A stretch of DNA of 64,000 bases from Thermophilibacter provencensis. Its GTDB lineage: Bacteria; Actinomycetota; Coriobacteriia; Coriobacteriales; Atopobiaceae. Under the pieces are notes generated by a model, which was given only the letters and a program-made list of their open reading frames with translations, made no database searches and was not told the origin of the DNA. The position numbers were made by a program, and so were the translations under genes. The stretch is from assembly GCF_030372065.1 (NCBI RefSeq), contig NZ_JAUDEA010000001.1, forward strand, positions 124,001 through 188,000. Direction: 5' to 3'. Below, piece after piece: positions 41,132-49,034 of this stretch (the stretch's first letter is position 1; every line of letters begins with the position of its first letter).

Positions 41132-41950
41132 ATGACAGACGACCCGGAATCGCACGGCCCCAAGGCCCCGCAGCTCGACGCGACCACCCTCGGCGCGTTT
41201 GTCGCCCGTGTCCGCGCCGAGCGCGGGCTCACGCAGCGACAGCTCGCCGAGCGCCTCTACGTGAGCGACAAGACCGTGAGTTCCTGGGAGCGCGGGCTCA
41301 GCCTGCCGAGCGTTCCGCTGCTCGTGCCGCTCGCCGGGGCCCTTGGCCTCTCCATCTCCGAGCTCATGGCCTGCGAGGAGGCCGCGCACGAGGAGAGCCT
41401 GGGGCGCGCCGAGGCCGACCGCCTCATCGCCGCCTCGCTCGACCTCTCGGGCGCCGCGCTCACCGGGCGGCAGCGGGCGCTGCGGTGCGCCGCCTTTGCG
41501 GCGACGGTCGCCGTCTGGGGCGCGCTCACGGCACGCGTGGTCTTCTCGCGCAATCTGGGCCTGCTCGTCTCGGGCCTCGCCGACCCTGCCGTCTCCGGAG
41601 GCCTCCTCATGCTCGTGGCGCTGGCGTGGTTCTCGTTCTTCTGCCATGAGACCCTGCCCGGATACTACGACGAGAACCGCATCTCCTTCGTGGCGCAGGG
41701 CCCCTTCCGCATGAACCTCGGCTGCCTCATGCGCGTCCACAACGGCAACTGGCCCGCCATCTGCCGCGCGGCCCGCTGGTCGGCCGCCGCGGCGGCGGTG
41801 CTGCTGCCGGCGCTCGAAAAACGGGCGCGCCGTGATGGACGCGAAGGTTCGGACCGCACGCGCGTCGCGCGCGATAAGCGGTGTCAGCCGAAGCGTGGAC
41901 CGCGTGTTCTTCTCGCCCATAAAGCCCCTCCTGCCGGCTACGCCAGGTAG
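41132..41950 (+). CDS. XRE regulator with membrane C-terminal domain, 3' end altered
   Basis: 272 aa. N-terminal HTH (RVRAERGLTQRQLAERLYVS, then DKTVSSWERGLSLPSVPLLV), a linker, and two or three membrane helices (LRCAAFAATVAVWGAL, AVSGGLLMLVALAWFSFF), with GPFRMNLGCLMRVHNGNWP. After AVLLPALEK the sequence turns basic and unlike a membrane protein (RARRDGREG...), so the last about 45 residues probably come from a deletion junction near 41813. The ATG at 41132 follows AGGAGGGAGACC. Confidence 0.75.
   Translation: MTDDPESHGPKAPQLDATTLGAFVARVRAERGLTQRQLAERLYVSDKTVSSWERGLSLPSVPLLVPLAGALGLSISELMACEEAAHEESLGRAEADRLIAASLDLSGAALTGRQRALRCAAFAATVAVWGALTARVVFSRNLGLLVSGLADPAVSGGLLMLVALAWFSFFCHETLPGYYDENRISFVAQGPFRMNLGCLMRVHNGNWPAICRAARWSAAAAAVLLPALEKRARRDGREGSDRTRVARDKRCQPKRGPRVLLAHKAPPAGYAR
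41813..41920 (-). pseudogene. 5' remnant of a deleted gene, downstream of the TipAS gene
   Basis: A minus-strand ATG at 41920 has a near-ideal ribosome binding site (AGGAGGGGCTTT) 17 bp after the TipAS stop and reads MGEKNTRSTLRLTPLIARDA, then RAVRTFASITARPFFE, before running into the antisense of the XRE gene. A start this strong with no gene body implies that the 3' part was deleted. Family not recognised. Confidence 0.55.
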
Positions 41951-42363
41951 GACTCGAGCGCGGCGACCAGAAACTCCGTCGCGCCCTCGCCCACCGCCTC
42001 GTCGTAGTACGCGCGAAAGCGGTCGTCGGCGAGATACATCTGCGCGAGACTCCGGTGCGCCTCGCGCGAGTAGCGTCCCTCGCCCCAGTGCAGGGCGATC
42101 CAGCGCGCGTGCATCCGCGCGAGCTCTCGGGCCGGCTCGCCCGCCGGGTCGCCCGTTGCCATGGCGGCGCGCAGGCGCTCCTTGATTGCCTGCTCGAGCC
42201 GGTCCTTCTCGCCCCACTCGTCGCGGGAGAGCGAGGCCAGTCGCTCGTTCGCCGCGTCCACCGCATCGTCCCCGTAGCGCGCTCGCGCCTCGCGGCCGTA
42301 CGCGCGCTCGTTCTCCTCGATCGCGTGACGCTTGAGCGCCTTGAACGCCTCTCGCTCGCCCAT
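41938..42363 (-). CDS. Stand-alone TipAS ligand-binding domain protein
   Basis: 141 aa. KALKRHAIEENERAYGREAR, YGDDAVDAAN and the tail MYLADDRFRAYYDEAVGEG match the TipAS antibiotic-recognition domain, normally fused behind a MerR HTH. Here no HTH precedes it. The ATG at 42363 follows GAAGGGATTGAGGAC. It may sequester thiopeptide-like or other ligands, or be the sensor half of a split regulator. Confidence 0.82.
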   Translation of the reverse strand: MGEREAFKALKRHAIEENERAYGREARARYGDDAVDAANERLASLSRDEWGEKDRLEQAIKERLRAAMATGDPAGEPARELARMHARWIALHWGEGRYSREAHRSLAQMYLADDRFRAYYDEAVGEGATEFLVAALESYLA

Positions 42364-42454
42364 GTCCTCAATCCCTTCCGCCGTAGCAGCGTTCCCGATC
42401 ACGTCAGAGAATAGCGCGTCTCTCGCATCTCGAAACCGGCTTGCCCTCTCTCGT

Positions 42455-42476
42455 AAACCTATCGTATACTAGGTTT
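42455..42476. promoter_or_regulatory. TetR-type operator
   Basis: AAACCTA (42455-42461) and TAGGTTT (42470-42476) with an 8-base centre, just upstream of the TetR gene start. Likely the autoregulatory site, possibly also affecting the divergent TipAS gene. Confidence 0.72.
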
Positions 42477-42498
42477 TAGCGACCACAGGGGGGGAGGC

Positions 42499-43122
42499 AT
42501 GGGGCGACCGGCCGGACCAACGAGCGACACCAAGCGCCTCATCTGCGAGCGCGCCCTCGAGGTGTTTGCCGAGAAGGGCTACGCCGCAGCAACGATGCGC
42601 GACGTTGCGGCCGCAGTGGGCCTGCGCGAGGCCTCGCTCTACAGCCACTTCCCCGGCAAGCAGGCCATCTTCGACGCGGCTGTGGAACACCAGCTCGACC
42701 GCCTGACGCAGGCGCTGCGCTCCCGGCGCGCCCTCGCCCACCCCGCCGACGACGCGAGCGCCTACCTCGCGGACGGGCCCGCGCTCGCCGAGGTGGTTCT
42801 CGCCAGCTACGAGCCCCTCTTCGCGGACGCCGGCATCACACGCCTGCGCCACGTGCTCGAGGGGGCGCGCCACACGGACCCCCGCTGCGACGAGCTCTAC
42901 CGCACCGTCTTCGTGAAGCGCCCGCTCGAGCTGCAGCGCGCGATCTTCTCGCGCCTCGTCGACGCCGGCCTCTTCTCCCCCTGCGACGTCGACCTCGCAG
43001 CCCGCCAGTTCCACGGGCCCGTGTTCCTCGCGCTCTGCGAGGGCACGCCCTGGCCGCAGGCGCGCGGGCTCGTGGAGCGCCATCTCGTCGCGTTTCTCGC
43101 CCAGCACCGAGCGAAGGAGTGA
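42499..43122 (+). CDS. TetR-family transcriptional regulator
   Basis: 207 aa. The N-terminal HTH is canonical: ICERALEVFAEKGYAAATMR then DVAAAVGLREASLYSHFPGK (residues about 14-55). The C-terminal ligand domain is variable. GGGGGAGGC precedes the ATG. The stop lies 2 bp before the flavodoxin-like gene, so it probably controls its own operon via the dyad at 42455. Confidence 0.88.
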   Translation: MGRPAGPTSDTKRLICERALEVFAEKGYAAATMRDVAAAVGLREASLYSHFPGKQAIFDAAVEHQLDRLTQALRSRRALAHPADDASAYLADGPALAEVVLASYEPLFADAGITRLRHVLEGARHTDPRCDELYRTVFVKRPLELQRAIFSRLVDAGLFSPCDVDLAARQFHGPVFLALCEGTPWPQARGLVERHLVAFLAQHRAKE

Positions 43123-43124
43123 GC

Positions 43125-43661
43125 ATGAGCACCGCCGTCGTCTACTGCTCGCAGACCGGGTTCACCGAGAAGTACGCCCGCTGGCTCGCGGAGTCGCTCG
43201 GGACCAGGGCCGTCCCGTTCGCAGATCGCGCCTCGGCCGGCGTGGCCGCCGCGGAGACGGTCGTCTTTCTCAGCTGGTTCCACGCCGGAGGACTCAAGGG
43301 CGCGCGCTGGCTGCGCTCCGTCATGGACGCCCGGCCCGAGCGCCGCTACGTGGTCGTGGGCGTGGGAGCCTATCCCATGCCGAGCGACGAGTGGCCCAAG
43401 AGCGAGACCGACGCCGGCTTCGAGCACGCCTTCCCGCACGAACGCTACCCCCGCCTCGCACGCTTCTACTGCCAGGGCGGGTTTGACTTCGACCGCCTGT
43501 GCGCCCTCGACAAGCTGGCCATGCGCGCCTTCTTCCGCATGCAGGCCAAGGAGGCCGAGACCGACCCGCGCGCGGCCTTCGCGCTCGACGCCATGCGCGA
43601 GGGCTTCGACGGGACGCGGCGCGAGTACCTGCAGCCGGTGCTCGAGCACCTGCGGGGCTGA
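43125..43661 (+). CDS. Flavodoxin-domain protein
   Basis: 178 aa. The N-terminal FMN phosphate-loop STAVVYCSQTGFTEKYARWL and a following FLSWFHAGGLKGARWL segment indicate a flavodoxin fold as in protoporphyrinogen-oxidase-like and short flavodoxin proteins. The C-terminal helix-rich tail is not typical of electron-carrier flavodoxins. ATG at 43125 uses AAGGAG at the end of the tetR gene. Redox partner unknown. Confidence 0.78.
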   Translation: MSTAVVYCSQTGFTEKYARWLAESLGTRAVPFADRASAGVAAAETVVFLSWFHAGGLKGARWLRSVMDARPERRYVVVGVGAYPMPSDEWPKSETDAGFEHAFPHERYPRLARFYCQGGFDFDRLCALDKLAMRAFFRMQAKEAETDPRAAFALDAMREGFDGTRREYLQPVLEHLRG

Positions 43662-43683
43662 GCCGGGCAAGGGTCCACGACCG

Positions 43684-44625
43684 TCACGCGCCGTCGGCGA
43701 GCCTCAGGTAGAGCAGCGGGTAGGGTCTGCCGTCGTCGTCCGTGGACGTGCGGCGATAGGCCGAGAAGCCCAAGTGCTCGTAGAACCCCACCGCCTGCGG
43801 GTTCTGCTCGTTCACCGAGACCTCGCGCGCGCCGAGAAGCTCCGTCGCCCGCTCCATGAGCAGCCGACCCACGCCGTGCCCGCGCTCCTCGGGGTCCACG
43901 AAGAGCATCTCCACGAAGTCCCCGTCCATGCCGAGAAACCCGATCGGCGCGCCCGACCGGCGCGCGACGAGAAGGAGCGGCACGTGACCGATTGCGTCGG
44001 GCACCATCGGCCGCATCCGCCCCACCTCGCCGGGCAGGAGGAAGTCGTGCGTCGCGCGGACCGAGCGCTCCCAGACGTCGGCGAGCGCGCGCACCAGGGC
44101 CGCGGGGCGCTCGGGGGCCTCGGTGACGACCAGCCCCTCGCGCTCCAGGGCGAGAAGGGCCCGCTTGCACCAGATGCCGCCCGCGTAGCCGGTGAGCGCG
44201 CCGTGGGCGCCGAGCACGCGATGGCAGCCCACGATCACCGAGACCGGGTTGCGCCCCACCGCCGAGCCCACCGCCCGCGGTGAGGTGGCACGGCCCAGGC
44301 GGCCGCCCAGGCGGGCCGCCAGCTCGCCGTAGGTGACGGTCTGGCCGCTCCCCACGAGGCGCAGCTCGTCCCAGACGGCGCGCTGGAAGGGCGTGCCCGC
44401 AAGCGCGAGCGGCGGCACGGAACCGGGATGGCCGCCCGTGAAGTAGGAGTCCAGCCATGCGCGCACCCCATCAAAGACGGGCAGCCCGTCACAGGCGCGA
44501 GCATCCGGCGCCACGCCTGCGGCAAAATGCCGCTGCCCCTCGAACCAGAGCCCGGTGAGCGCGGAGCCGTCGCTCGCAAGCAGCATCTCCCCCAGCGGGG
44601 AGCGATAGACGGACGTGCGCCTCAC
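43684..44625 (-). CDS. Fusion: Ogt-type O6-alkylguanine-DNA alkyltransferase + GNAT acetyltransferase
   Basis: 313 aa. Residues 1 to about 165: alkyltransferase with the HTH segment (TPFQRAVWDELRLVGSGQTV, TYGELAARLG) and active-site VGCHRVLG, in which the usual Pro before Cys is Gly. The downstream GALTGYAGGIWCKRALL is normal. Residues about 170-313: GNAT domain (MLFVDPEERGHGVGRLL, FYEHLGFSAYRRT). The GTG start overlaps the TGA of the upstream gene (GTGA). The fusion may repair alkylated DNA and acetylate an unknown partner. Confidence 0.83.
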   Translation of the reverse strand: MRRTSVYRSPLGEMLLASDGSALTGLWFEGQRHFAAGVAPDARACDGLPVFDGVRAWLDSYFTGGHPGSVPPLALAGTPFQRAVWDELRLVGSGQTVTYGELAARLGGRLGRATSPRAVGSAVGRNPVSVIVGCHRVLGAHGALTGYAGGIWCKRALLALEREGLVVTEAPERPAALVRALADVWERSVRATHDFLLPGEVGRMRPMVPDAIGHVPLLLVARRSGAPIGFLGMDGDFVEMLFVDPEERGHGVGRLLMERATELLGAREVSVNEQNPQAVGFYEHLGFSAYRRTSTDDDGRPYPLLYLRLADGA

Positions 44626-45065
44626 GGCTGCTCGCCGAGCCCCGCCCGACGGCGCAGCTCGCCCATCAGGTTGTCGTTGCCAATCACCGAGACCGCGGCG
44701 TCGCCGTCCCGGGGCGCCTCTATGAAGACGCCGTCGAGCGCCGCCGTACACTTGTGGCCGGTGAACTGCTCGGACGAGCCCGTGTAGGGCCGCACGCCCG
44801 TCACGTGCCCGTACAGGATGATCGTGCGCCCCCAGCCAAAAACGATCTCCAGGCGGTCGCGGTAGAGCTCCACGCGGTTGCGCACCACCGCCGGCCACAG
44901 CACGACGGCGCCGGCGACGAGCAGCGCCGCCGGCACGCCGGCCGGCATCCCGGGCTGCAGCGCCAGAATCGCGGCCGCCGCGGCCACAAGACCAGAGAGC
45001 GCGCCGTACCACGGAGCCACCTTCCCGCGAAAGACAAGCTCGGGATTACCCCTGTAGATGCGCAT
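44622..45065 (-). CDS. Membrane protein with a bacterial PH-like (bPH) domain
   Basis: 147 aa. Two membrane helices (about residues 20-60: YGALSGLVAAAAAILALQ, AALLVAGAVVLWPAVV) followed by a soluble beta domain (RVELYRDRLEIVFGWGRTII, DGVFIEAPRDGDAAVSV) like PF06713/bPH proteins. Sits between an MFS gene, 1 bp downstream of its stop, and the Ogt fusion that overlaps its stop. Function unknown. Confidence 0.72.
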   Translation of the reverse strand: MRIYRGNPELVFRGKVAPWYGALSGLVAAAAAILALQPGMPAGVPAALLVAGAVVLWPAVVRNRVELYRDRLEIVFGWGRTIILYGHVTGVRPYTGSSEQFTGHKCTAALDGVFIEAPRDGDAAVSVIGNDNLMGELRRRAGLGEQP

Positions 45066-45066
45066 G

Positions 45067-46278
45067 TCAGCTCACCTCGCACGGGACACCCGGCCGGCGC
45101 GGCCTCCAGCCCTTGAGCGCCATGAGGCCGAGAAACGCGGCGAGAACCACCACGGAGAGCGCGAGCAGCGCCACGGGGAAGAGCCAGAAGCCCACGCGCT
45201 CCGCCGCCACGCCAAAGAGCGGCGGCAACGTGAGGGCGCCCACGTAGGATGCCGCCATCTGCACGCCGATCACGGCCTGCGAGAGGTCGCGACCAAAGAG
45301 GCGCGGCGTGAGGTGCAGCATGTTGGGGTAGAGCGGGCTGTTGCCAAAGCCCACGAGAAAGAGCCCCACCGGCGCCGCGGCGAGCGGCAGCGGGGCCAGG
45401 AGCACGAGCACGGCCACGAAGGTGACCGCCTGCCCCAGCCCCACGAGCTGCTTGCTGGAAAGCCGGTTGGCCAGCACGCCGGAGAGGAAGCGCCCGGCCG
45501 TCACACCCACGTAGTAGACCGTCACCATGCCGGCGGCCTCGCCCGCCCCCATGCCGCGAGAGCTCACGAGATAGCTCGTGCACCAGGTGTTGCACACGCC
45601 CTCGATGGCCACGGACGCCATGAAGACGAGGCAGGCCAGGCGGATGTCGCGGCGGCGGACGAGCGCGAGCGGGCTCGCGGCGCGGGGCGCGGGGTCATCG
45701 TCCTTCTCTCCCGCCGGATCCTCATCCGCATGGCCGACGCGGGACCAGAGCGGCAGAATCGCAATGGTGGCTGCCATGATGGCCGCCTGGCAGGCCGCCG
45801 CCTCAAGATAGCCGTCGCGCCAGGTGCCCCCCGAGAGCGCAAGAGACATGAGGAACGGGCTCACCGTGATGCCCACGCCGTAGGCGCAGTGCAGGAAGTT
45901 CATGTGCGTGGCCTTGTAGTGCAGGGCGACGTAGTTGTTGAGCGCCGTGTCGATGGCGCCCGCGCCGAGGCCGAGGGGAATCGCCAGCAGGCAGAGCCAC
46001 GGAAAGCTCGGCGCCACGGCAAAGCCAAGAAGTGCCGCCGCCGTGAGCGCGGTGGAGACGGCCGTCACGCGCCCGGTGCCAAAGCGGCCGATGAGCGCGG
46101 CGGACGAGAGGCTGGAGACAACCGTTCCGCAGCAGGTGACCATCGTGACGAGGCTGCCCCACGAGACGGGCACGCCGAGGTCCGCGTGGAGGGCCGGCCA
46201 CGCCGCCCCAAAGAGCGAGTCCGGGATGCCCAGACCAACAAAGGCAACATAGATGACAACGAGAAGAACCACGGACAT
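45067..46278 (-). CDS. MFS transporter
   Basis: 403 aa with 12 predicted helices and a long loop after helix 6 (about residues 190-205, GHADEDPAGEKDDDP). The segment ALIGRFGTGRVTAVSTALTA is the first-loop MFS motif. The substrate is unknown; a LacI-type operator upstream (46311-46326) hints at a sugar. The ATG at 46278 follows GGGAGCCTCC. Heads a three-gene operon with the PH-domain and Ogt-GNAT genes. Confidence 0.85.
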   Translation of the reverse strand: MSVVLLVVIYVAFVGLGIPDSLFGAAWPALHADLGVPVSWGSLVTMVTCCGTVVSSLSSAALIGRFGTGRVTAVSTALTAAALLGFAVAPSFPWLCLLAIPLGLGAGAIDTALNNYVALHYKATHMNFLHCAYGVGITVSPFLMSLALSGGTWRDGYLEAAACQAAIMAATIAILPLWSRVGHADEDPAGEKDDDPAPRAASPLALVRRRDIRLACLVFMASVAIEGVCNTWCTSYLVSSRGMGAGEAAGMVTVYYVGVTAGRFLSGVLANRLSSKQLVGLGQAVTFVAVLVLLAPLPLAAAPVGLFLVGFGNSPLYPNMLHLTPRLFGRDLSQAVIGVQMAASYVGALTLPPLFGVAAERVGFWLFPVALLALSVVVLAAFLGLMALKGWRPRRPGVPCEVS

Positions 46279-46310
46279 GGAGGCTCCCAAGCGGAAAGGA
46301 CGTCACTTGA

Positions 46311-46326
46311 CTGGAAACGTTTCCAG
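46311..46326. promoter_or_regulatory. LacI/GalR-type operator upstream of the MFS gene
   Basis: Perfect 16-bp palindrome CTGGAAACGTTTCCAG with the central CG typical of LacI-family sites (also cre-like). 33 bp upstream of the chosen ATG. No LacI gene is present in the window. Confidence 0.82.
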
Positions 46327-46382
46327 CACATGATAGCGGCAGCGTCGAAGCGGGTCAATCCGCTACGGCCGCCCCAAAGAGG

Positions 46383-46414
46383 AGGGCCCGTCGGGCATGG
46401 CAAACCGACGGGCC
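46383..46414 (-). terminator. Rho-independent-type terminator after the NCS2 permease
   Basis: GGGCCCGTCGG (46383-46393) and CCGACGGGCCC (46404-46414), 10-base loop, followed on the minus strand by a T/C-rich run. Isolates the permease from the MFS operon. Confidence 0.8.
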
Positions 46415-46459
46415 CCGCGAGGGAATATCAGGTTGGGTCGTGCAGGTGGGGCCAGGCGC

Positions 46460-47845
46460 CTACGCGTCCTCGTCCTCCTCGATGGGACGCAGGCTCTTCT
46501 TGTCCGGCGCGGCCTCGCTGTCGGGCGGGAGGATGGAGTTTAGGATGATCGCCATGACGGCGCAGGGCGTGATGGCGGAGGTGCCAAAGATCGTGGCCAG
46601 CCAATCCGGCATGCCGGGGCCGGTAAGCGAGCCGGAGACCTGGGCGATGCCAATGCCAAAGGCCACGGAGATGCCAAAGACGGTACAGGCACGCGGCGTG
46701 AGGCCGTCCTTCACCAGGATGCGGATGCCGTTCAGGGTGATGGTGCCAAAGACGCTGATGGTGGCGCCGCCGATCACCGGCTGCGGGATCATGAGCAGGA
46801 TCGCGGAGAGCTTGGGGCACAGGCCCGCGGCAAGAAAGACTATTGCCGCCGTGCCAAAGACCCAGCGGTTGATGACCTTGTTGGAGACGATGATGCCCAC
46901 GTTCTGGCCAAAGGCCGAGGTGGGCATGCCGCCCAGTACGGAGGAGATCATGCTCACGATGCCCTGCGCCTTGATGGCGCCACTGATCTCTCGCTCGGTG
47001 GGCATGCGGTCCATGCTGCCCGCGCAGGAGGCGGAGAGGTCGCCGATGAGCTGCACGTTCACCATCACGTACACCATGGCCAGCGTGATGCACGCCGCGG
47101 GGTTGAAGACGATCTCAAACGGGAAGAGCTCCGGCAGCGAGAACCACGCGGCGCCGGCCACCTCCTCGGCGCTCACCATGCCAAACGGGATGGAGACGAG
47201 CACGCCGATGATGATGCCAAAGAAGATGGACCCCAGCTTGAAGACGCCCGTGGCAAAGTTGGAGAGCGCAAAGACCACGGCAAAGGTGATGAGGCCCACG
47301 ATCCAGTTCTGCACGCCGCCAAAGTCCGCCGCGCCCGAGCCACCGGCCATGTACGTGATGGCCGTGGGATAGAGCGAGACGCCAATGGTGAAGATCACCG
47401 TGCCCGTGACGAGCGGCGGAAAGAGCCCGCGCACCTTGGTGTAGAAGATGCCAAAGAGCACCGCCACCGCACCGCCGATGAGCTCGGCGCCCAGCAGCGT
47501 GGAGAAGCCAAACTCAATGCCCACCGCCTGGAAGGCCGGCAGAAACGCAAACGAGACGCCCGTCAGGATGGGGAGCCCCGAGCCAATGCGCCCAAAGAGC
47601 GGGAACTGCTGGAGCAGCGTGTCTATTGCCGAGAGGATGAGCGCCACCTGGATGATGGCGGTCTCCTGCGCCTCGGTGAAGTTGCACATGGTGGCGATGA
47701 TCATCGCCGGCGTGATGACGCCGGCAAAGGAGGCGAGCACGTGCTGGAGCGAGGTGGGGATGAGGTCCTTGATCGGGGGGACGCCCTTGCGCCTGAAGAG
47801 GGCCTCGTTGAGTTCGTTCTCGACCTGCTGGGCGGGTGCTGCCAT
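46460..47845 (-). CDS. NCS2-family nucleobase (xanthine/uracil) permease
   Basis: 461 aa, about 12-14 helices. The NCS2 signature region is LGGMPTSAFGQNVGIIVSNK (Q-N-x-G) at about residues 310-325, and helix 1 contains QHVLASFAGVITPAMIIA. Imports a purine or pyrimidine base with cation; the xanthine dehydrogenase operon that follows suggests purine. The ATG at 47845 follows GGGAGGCAGC; upstream residues have no conserved features. Two 9-bp arms lie in its leader (47901-47931). Confidence 0.88.
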   Translation of the reverse strand: MAAPAQQVENELNEALFRRKGVPPIKDLIPTSLQHVLASFAGVITPAMIIATMCNFTEAQETAIIQVALILSAIDTLLQQFPLFGRIGSGLPILTGVSFAFLPAFQAVGIEFGFSTLLGAELIGGAVAVLFGIFYTKVRGLFPPLVTGTVIFTIGVSLYPTAITYMAGGSGAADFGGVQNWIVGLITFAVVFALSNFATGVFKLGSIFFGIIIGVLVSIPFGMVSAEEVAGAAWFSLPELFPFEIVFNPAACITLAMVYVMVNVQLIGDLSASCAGSMDRMPTEREISGAIKAQGIVSMISSVLGGMPTSAFGQNVGIIVSNKVINRWVFGTAAIVFLAAGLCPKLSAILLMIPQPVIGGATISVFGTITLNGIRILVKDGLTPRACTVFGISVAFGIGIAQVSGSLTGPGMPDWLATIFGTSAITPCAVMAIILNSILPPDSEAAPDKKSLRPIEEDEDA

Positions 47846-47900
47846 GCTGCCTCCCTCGTGCGGGCGACGGCGTGGCGGGCCGTCGCGCGGAGCTGTTGTG

Positions 47901-47931
47901 CAAAATATTATTCTGTTGACCAAATATTTTG
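47901..47931. promoter_or_regulatory. AT-rich operator-like repeat upstream of the NCS2 permease
   Basis: CAAAATATT (47901-47909) and AATATTTTG (47923-47931), complements with a 13-base spacer, between the divergent permease and 48004 genes. Confidence 0.62.
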
Positions 47932-48003
47932 TTTGGTTTTGTCGCTGAGCAGCGCAAACGGCGCTAATATGGTGGCGAGCGGTACTTATCAAAAGGAGTC
48001 ACC

Positions 48004-48471
48004 ATGATCGACGCAACCGAGGCGCGCGAGCTCACCGCCGCGGCCATCCCGGACCGCCAGCGAGCCGAGGCGGACACCCTCGCCCAGAACGCCATGAGCT
48101 GGGCGCTCAGAAACGCGGAGGCCCGCACGGACACCCGCATCCGCATGTACGCCAAGTACGGCAACAGCTCGCTCGCCGTCAAGTTTGCCCCCGGCATGTT
48201 CGACGGCAATGGCAACGGCAACTCGTTCTACAACGACCTCGTCGCAAACTCCAACACGGCGGTGGCCGACGCCATCACCTGCATCATCTATGGTCGCGAT
48301 CAGGACCTCATCTCGCCCATCCAGTCCAAGCGCCTCCTCAACACCTTCAACGCCCGCCTCGTGAAGTTTGTGAGCACGCTGAGGAGACTCGGCTTTGGCG
48401 TGGAGGCCGGCGAGGACGAGTACGGCAACGCCAACCTCGACGACAGCACCATCATCGTGAGCTGGGAGTAG
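48004..48471 (+). CDS. Protein of unknown function
   Basis: 155 aa, not recognised. Helical N-terminus (TLAQNAMSWALRNAEARTD), a Gly/Asn-rich middle (GMFDGNGNGNSFYNDL), then LLNTFNARLVKFVSTLRRLG and an acidic C-terminus ending STIIVSWE. No signal or membrane segment. AAAGGAG precedes the ATG. Divergent from the permease and convergent with xdhC. Confidence 0.65.
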   Translation: MIDATEARELTAAAIPDRQRAEADTLAQNAMSWALRNAEARTDTRIRMYAKYGNSSLAVKFAPGMFDGNGNGNSFYNDLVANSNTAVADAITCIIYGRDQDLISPIQSKRLLNTFNARLVKFVSTLRRLGFGVEAGEDEYGNANLDDSTIIVSWE

Positions 48472-48493
48472 GGCCCGCACGCGGCGGGCCCTA
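48469..48493. terminator. Bidirectional terminator
   Basis: TAGGGCCCGC (48469-48478) and GCGGGCCCTA (48484-48493) with a 5-base loop, between the convergent stops of the 48004 gene (whose TAG is in the stem) and xdhC. Confidence 0.75.
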
Positions 48494-48527
48494 CGGGGGT
48501 GCGCATCTGGCGAGAAGTGCCTCGCCC

Positions 48528-49034
48528 CTACGCGTTCTTCTCGGCGGGCTCGCCCACCATGCCGTGCACGACCTCGATGGCCTTCTCCACGGCGTTCACG
48601 ATGTTCTCGTAGCCGGTGCAGCGGCAGAGGTGCCCGGAGAGCTGCTTTCTGATCTCGTCGCGCGTGTAGGTCTTTCCGGAGCGGACCATCTCCTCGGCGC
48701 TCATGATGATGCCGGGGATGCAGAAGCCGCACTGCACGGCAAACTCGTCAACAAAGGCCTGCTGGACGGGGTCGAGCGAGCCGTCCGGCGCCTGGAGGCC
48801 CTCCACGGTGAGGATCTCCTTGCCCTGCGCCCAGTCCGTGAGGTAGAGGCAGGTGTCGGTGGCCACGCCGTCAACGAGCACCGTGCAGGCGCCGCACTCC
48901 CCCACCTCGCAGCCGCGCTTGACGCTCGTGAGGCCAAGGCGGTTGCGCAGCGTGTCGAGCAGGGACTCGCGCGGGTCGTAGCCCACCTGGACCTCGCGGC
49001 CGTTGACCGTGCACTTGAGAATCTTCATGTCCAT
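48528..49034 (-). CDS. xdhC: Xanthine dehydrogenase 2Fe-2S subunit
   Basis: 168 aa. Two [2Fe-2S] motifs: CEVGECGACTVLVDG (plant-ferredoxin-like, about residues 40-54) and QCGFCIPGIIM with CRCTGYENIV (about 100 and 133-142). In Coriobacteria and Clostridia this is the third subunit of molybdenum hydroxylases. Its ATG overlaps the xdhB stop (TAATG). Electrons pass from the Mo site through these clusters to FAD. Subunit letter follows the E. coli xdhABC order. Confidence 0.9.
   Translation of the reverse strand: MDMKILKCTVNGREVQVGYDPRESLLDTLRNRLGLTSVKRGCEVGECGACTVLVDGVATDTCLYLTDWAQGKEILTVEGLQAPDGSLDPVQQAFVDEFAVQCGFCIPGIIMSAEEMVRSGKTYTRDEIRKQLSGHLCRCTGYENIVNAVEKAIEVVHGMVGEPAEKNA

Noticed and set aside
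46311-46326. Palindrome as evidence for a catabolite-repression (CcpA) site
   Set aside because: cre-like but the exact 16-bp symmetry fits a dedicated LacI-type operator equally well; CcpA is uncertain in this lineage.
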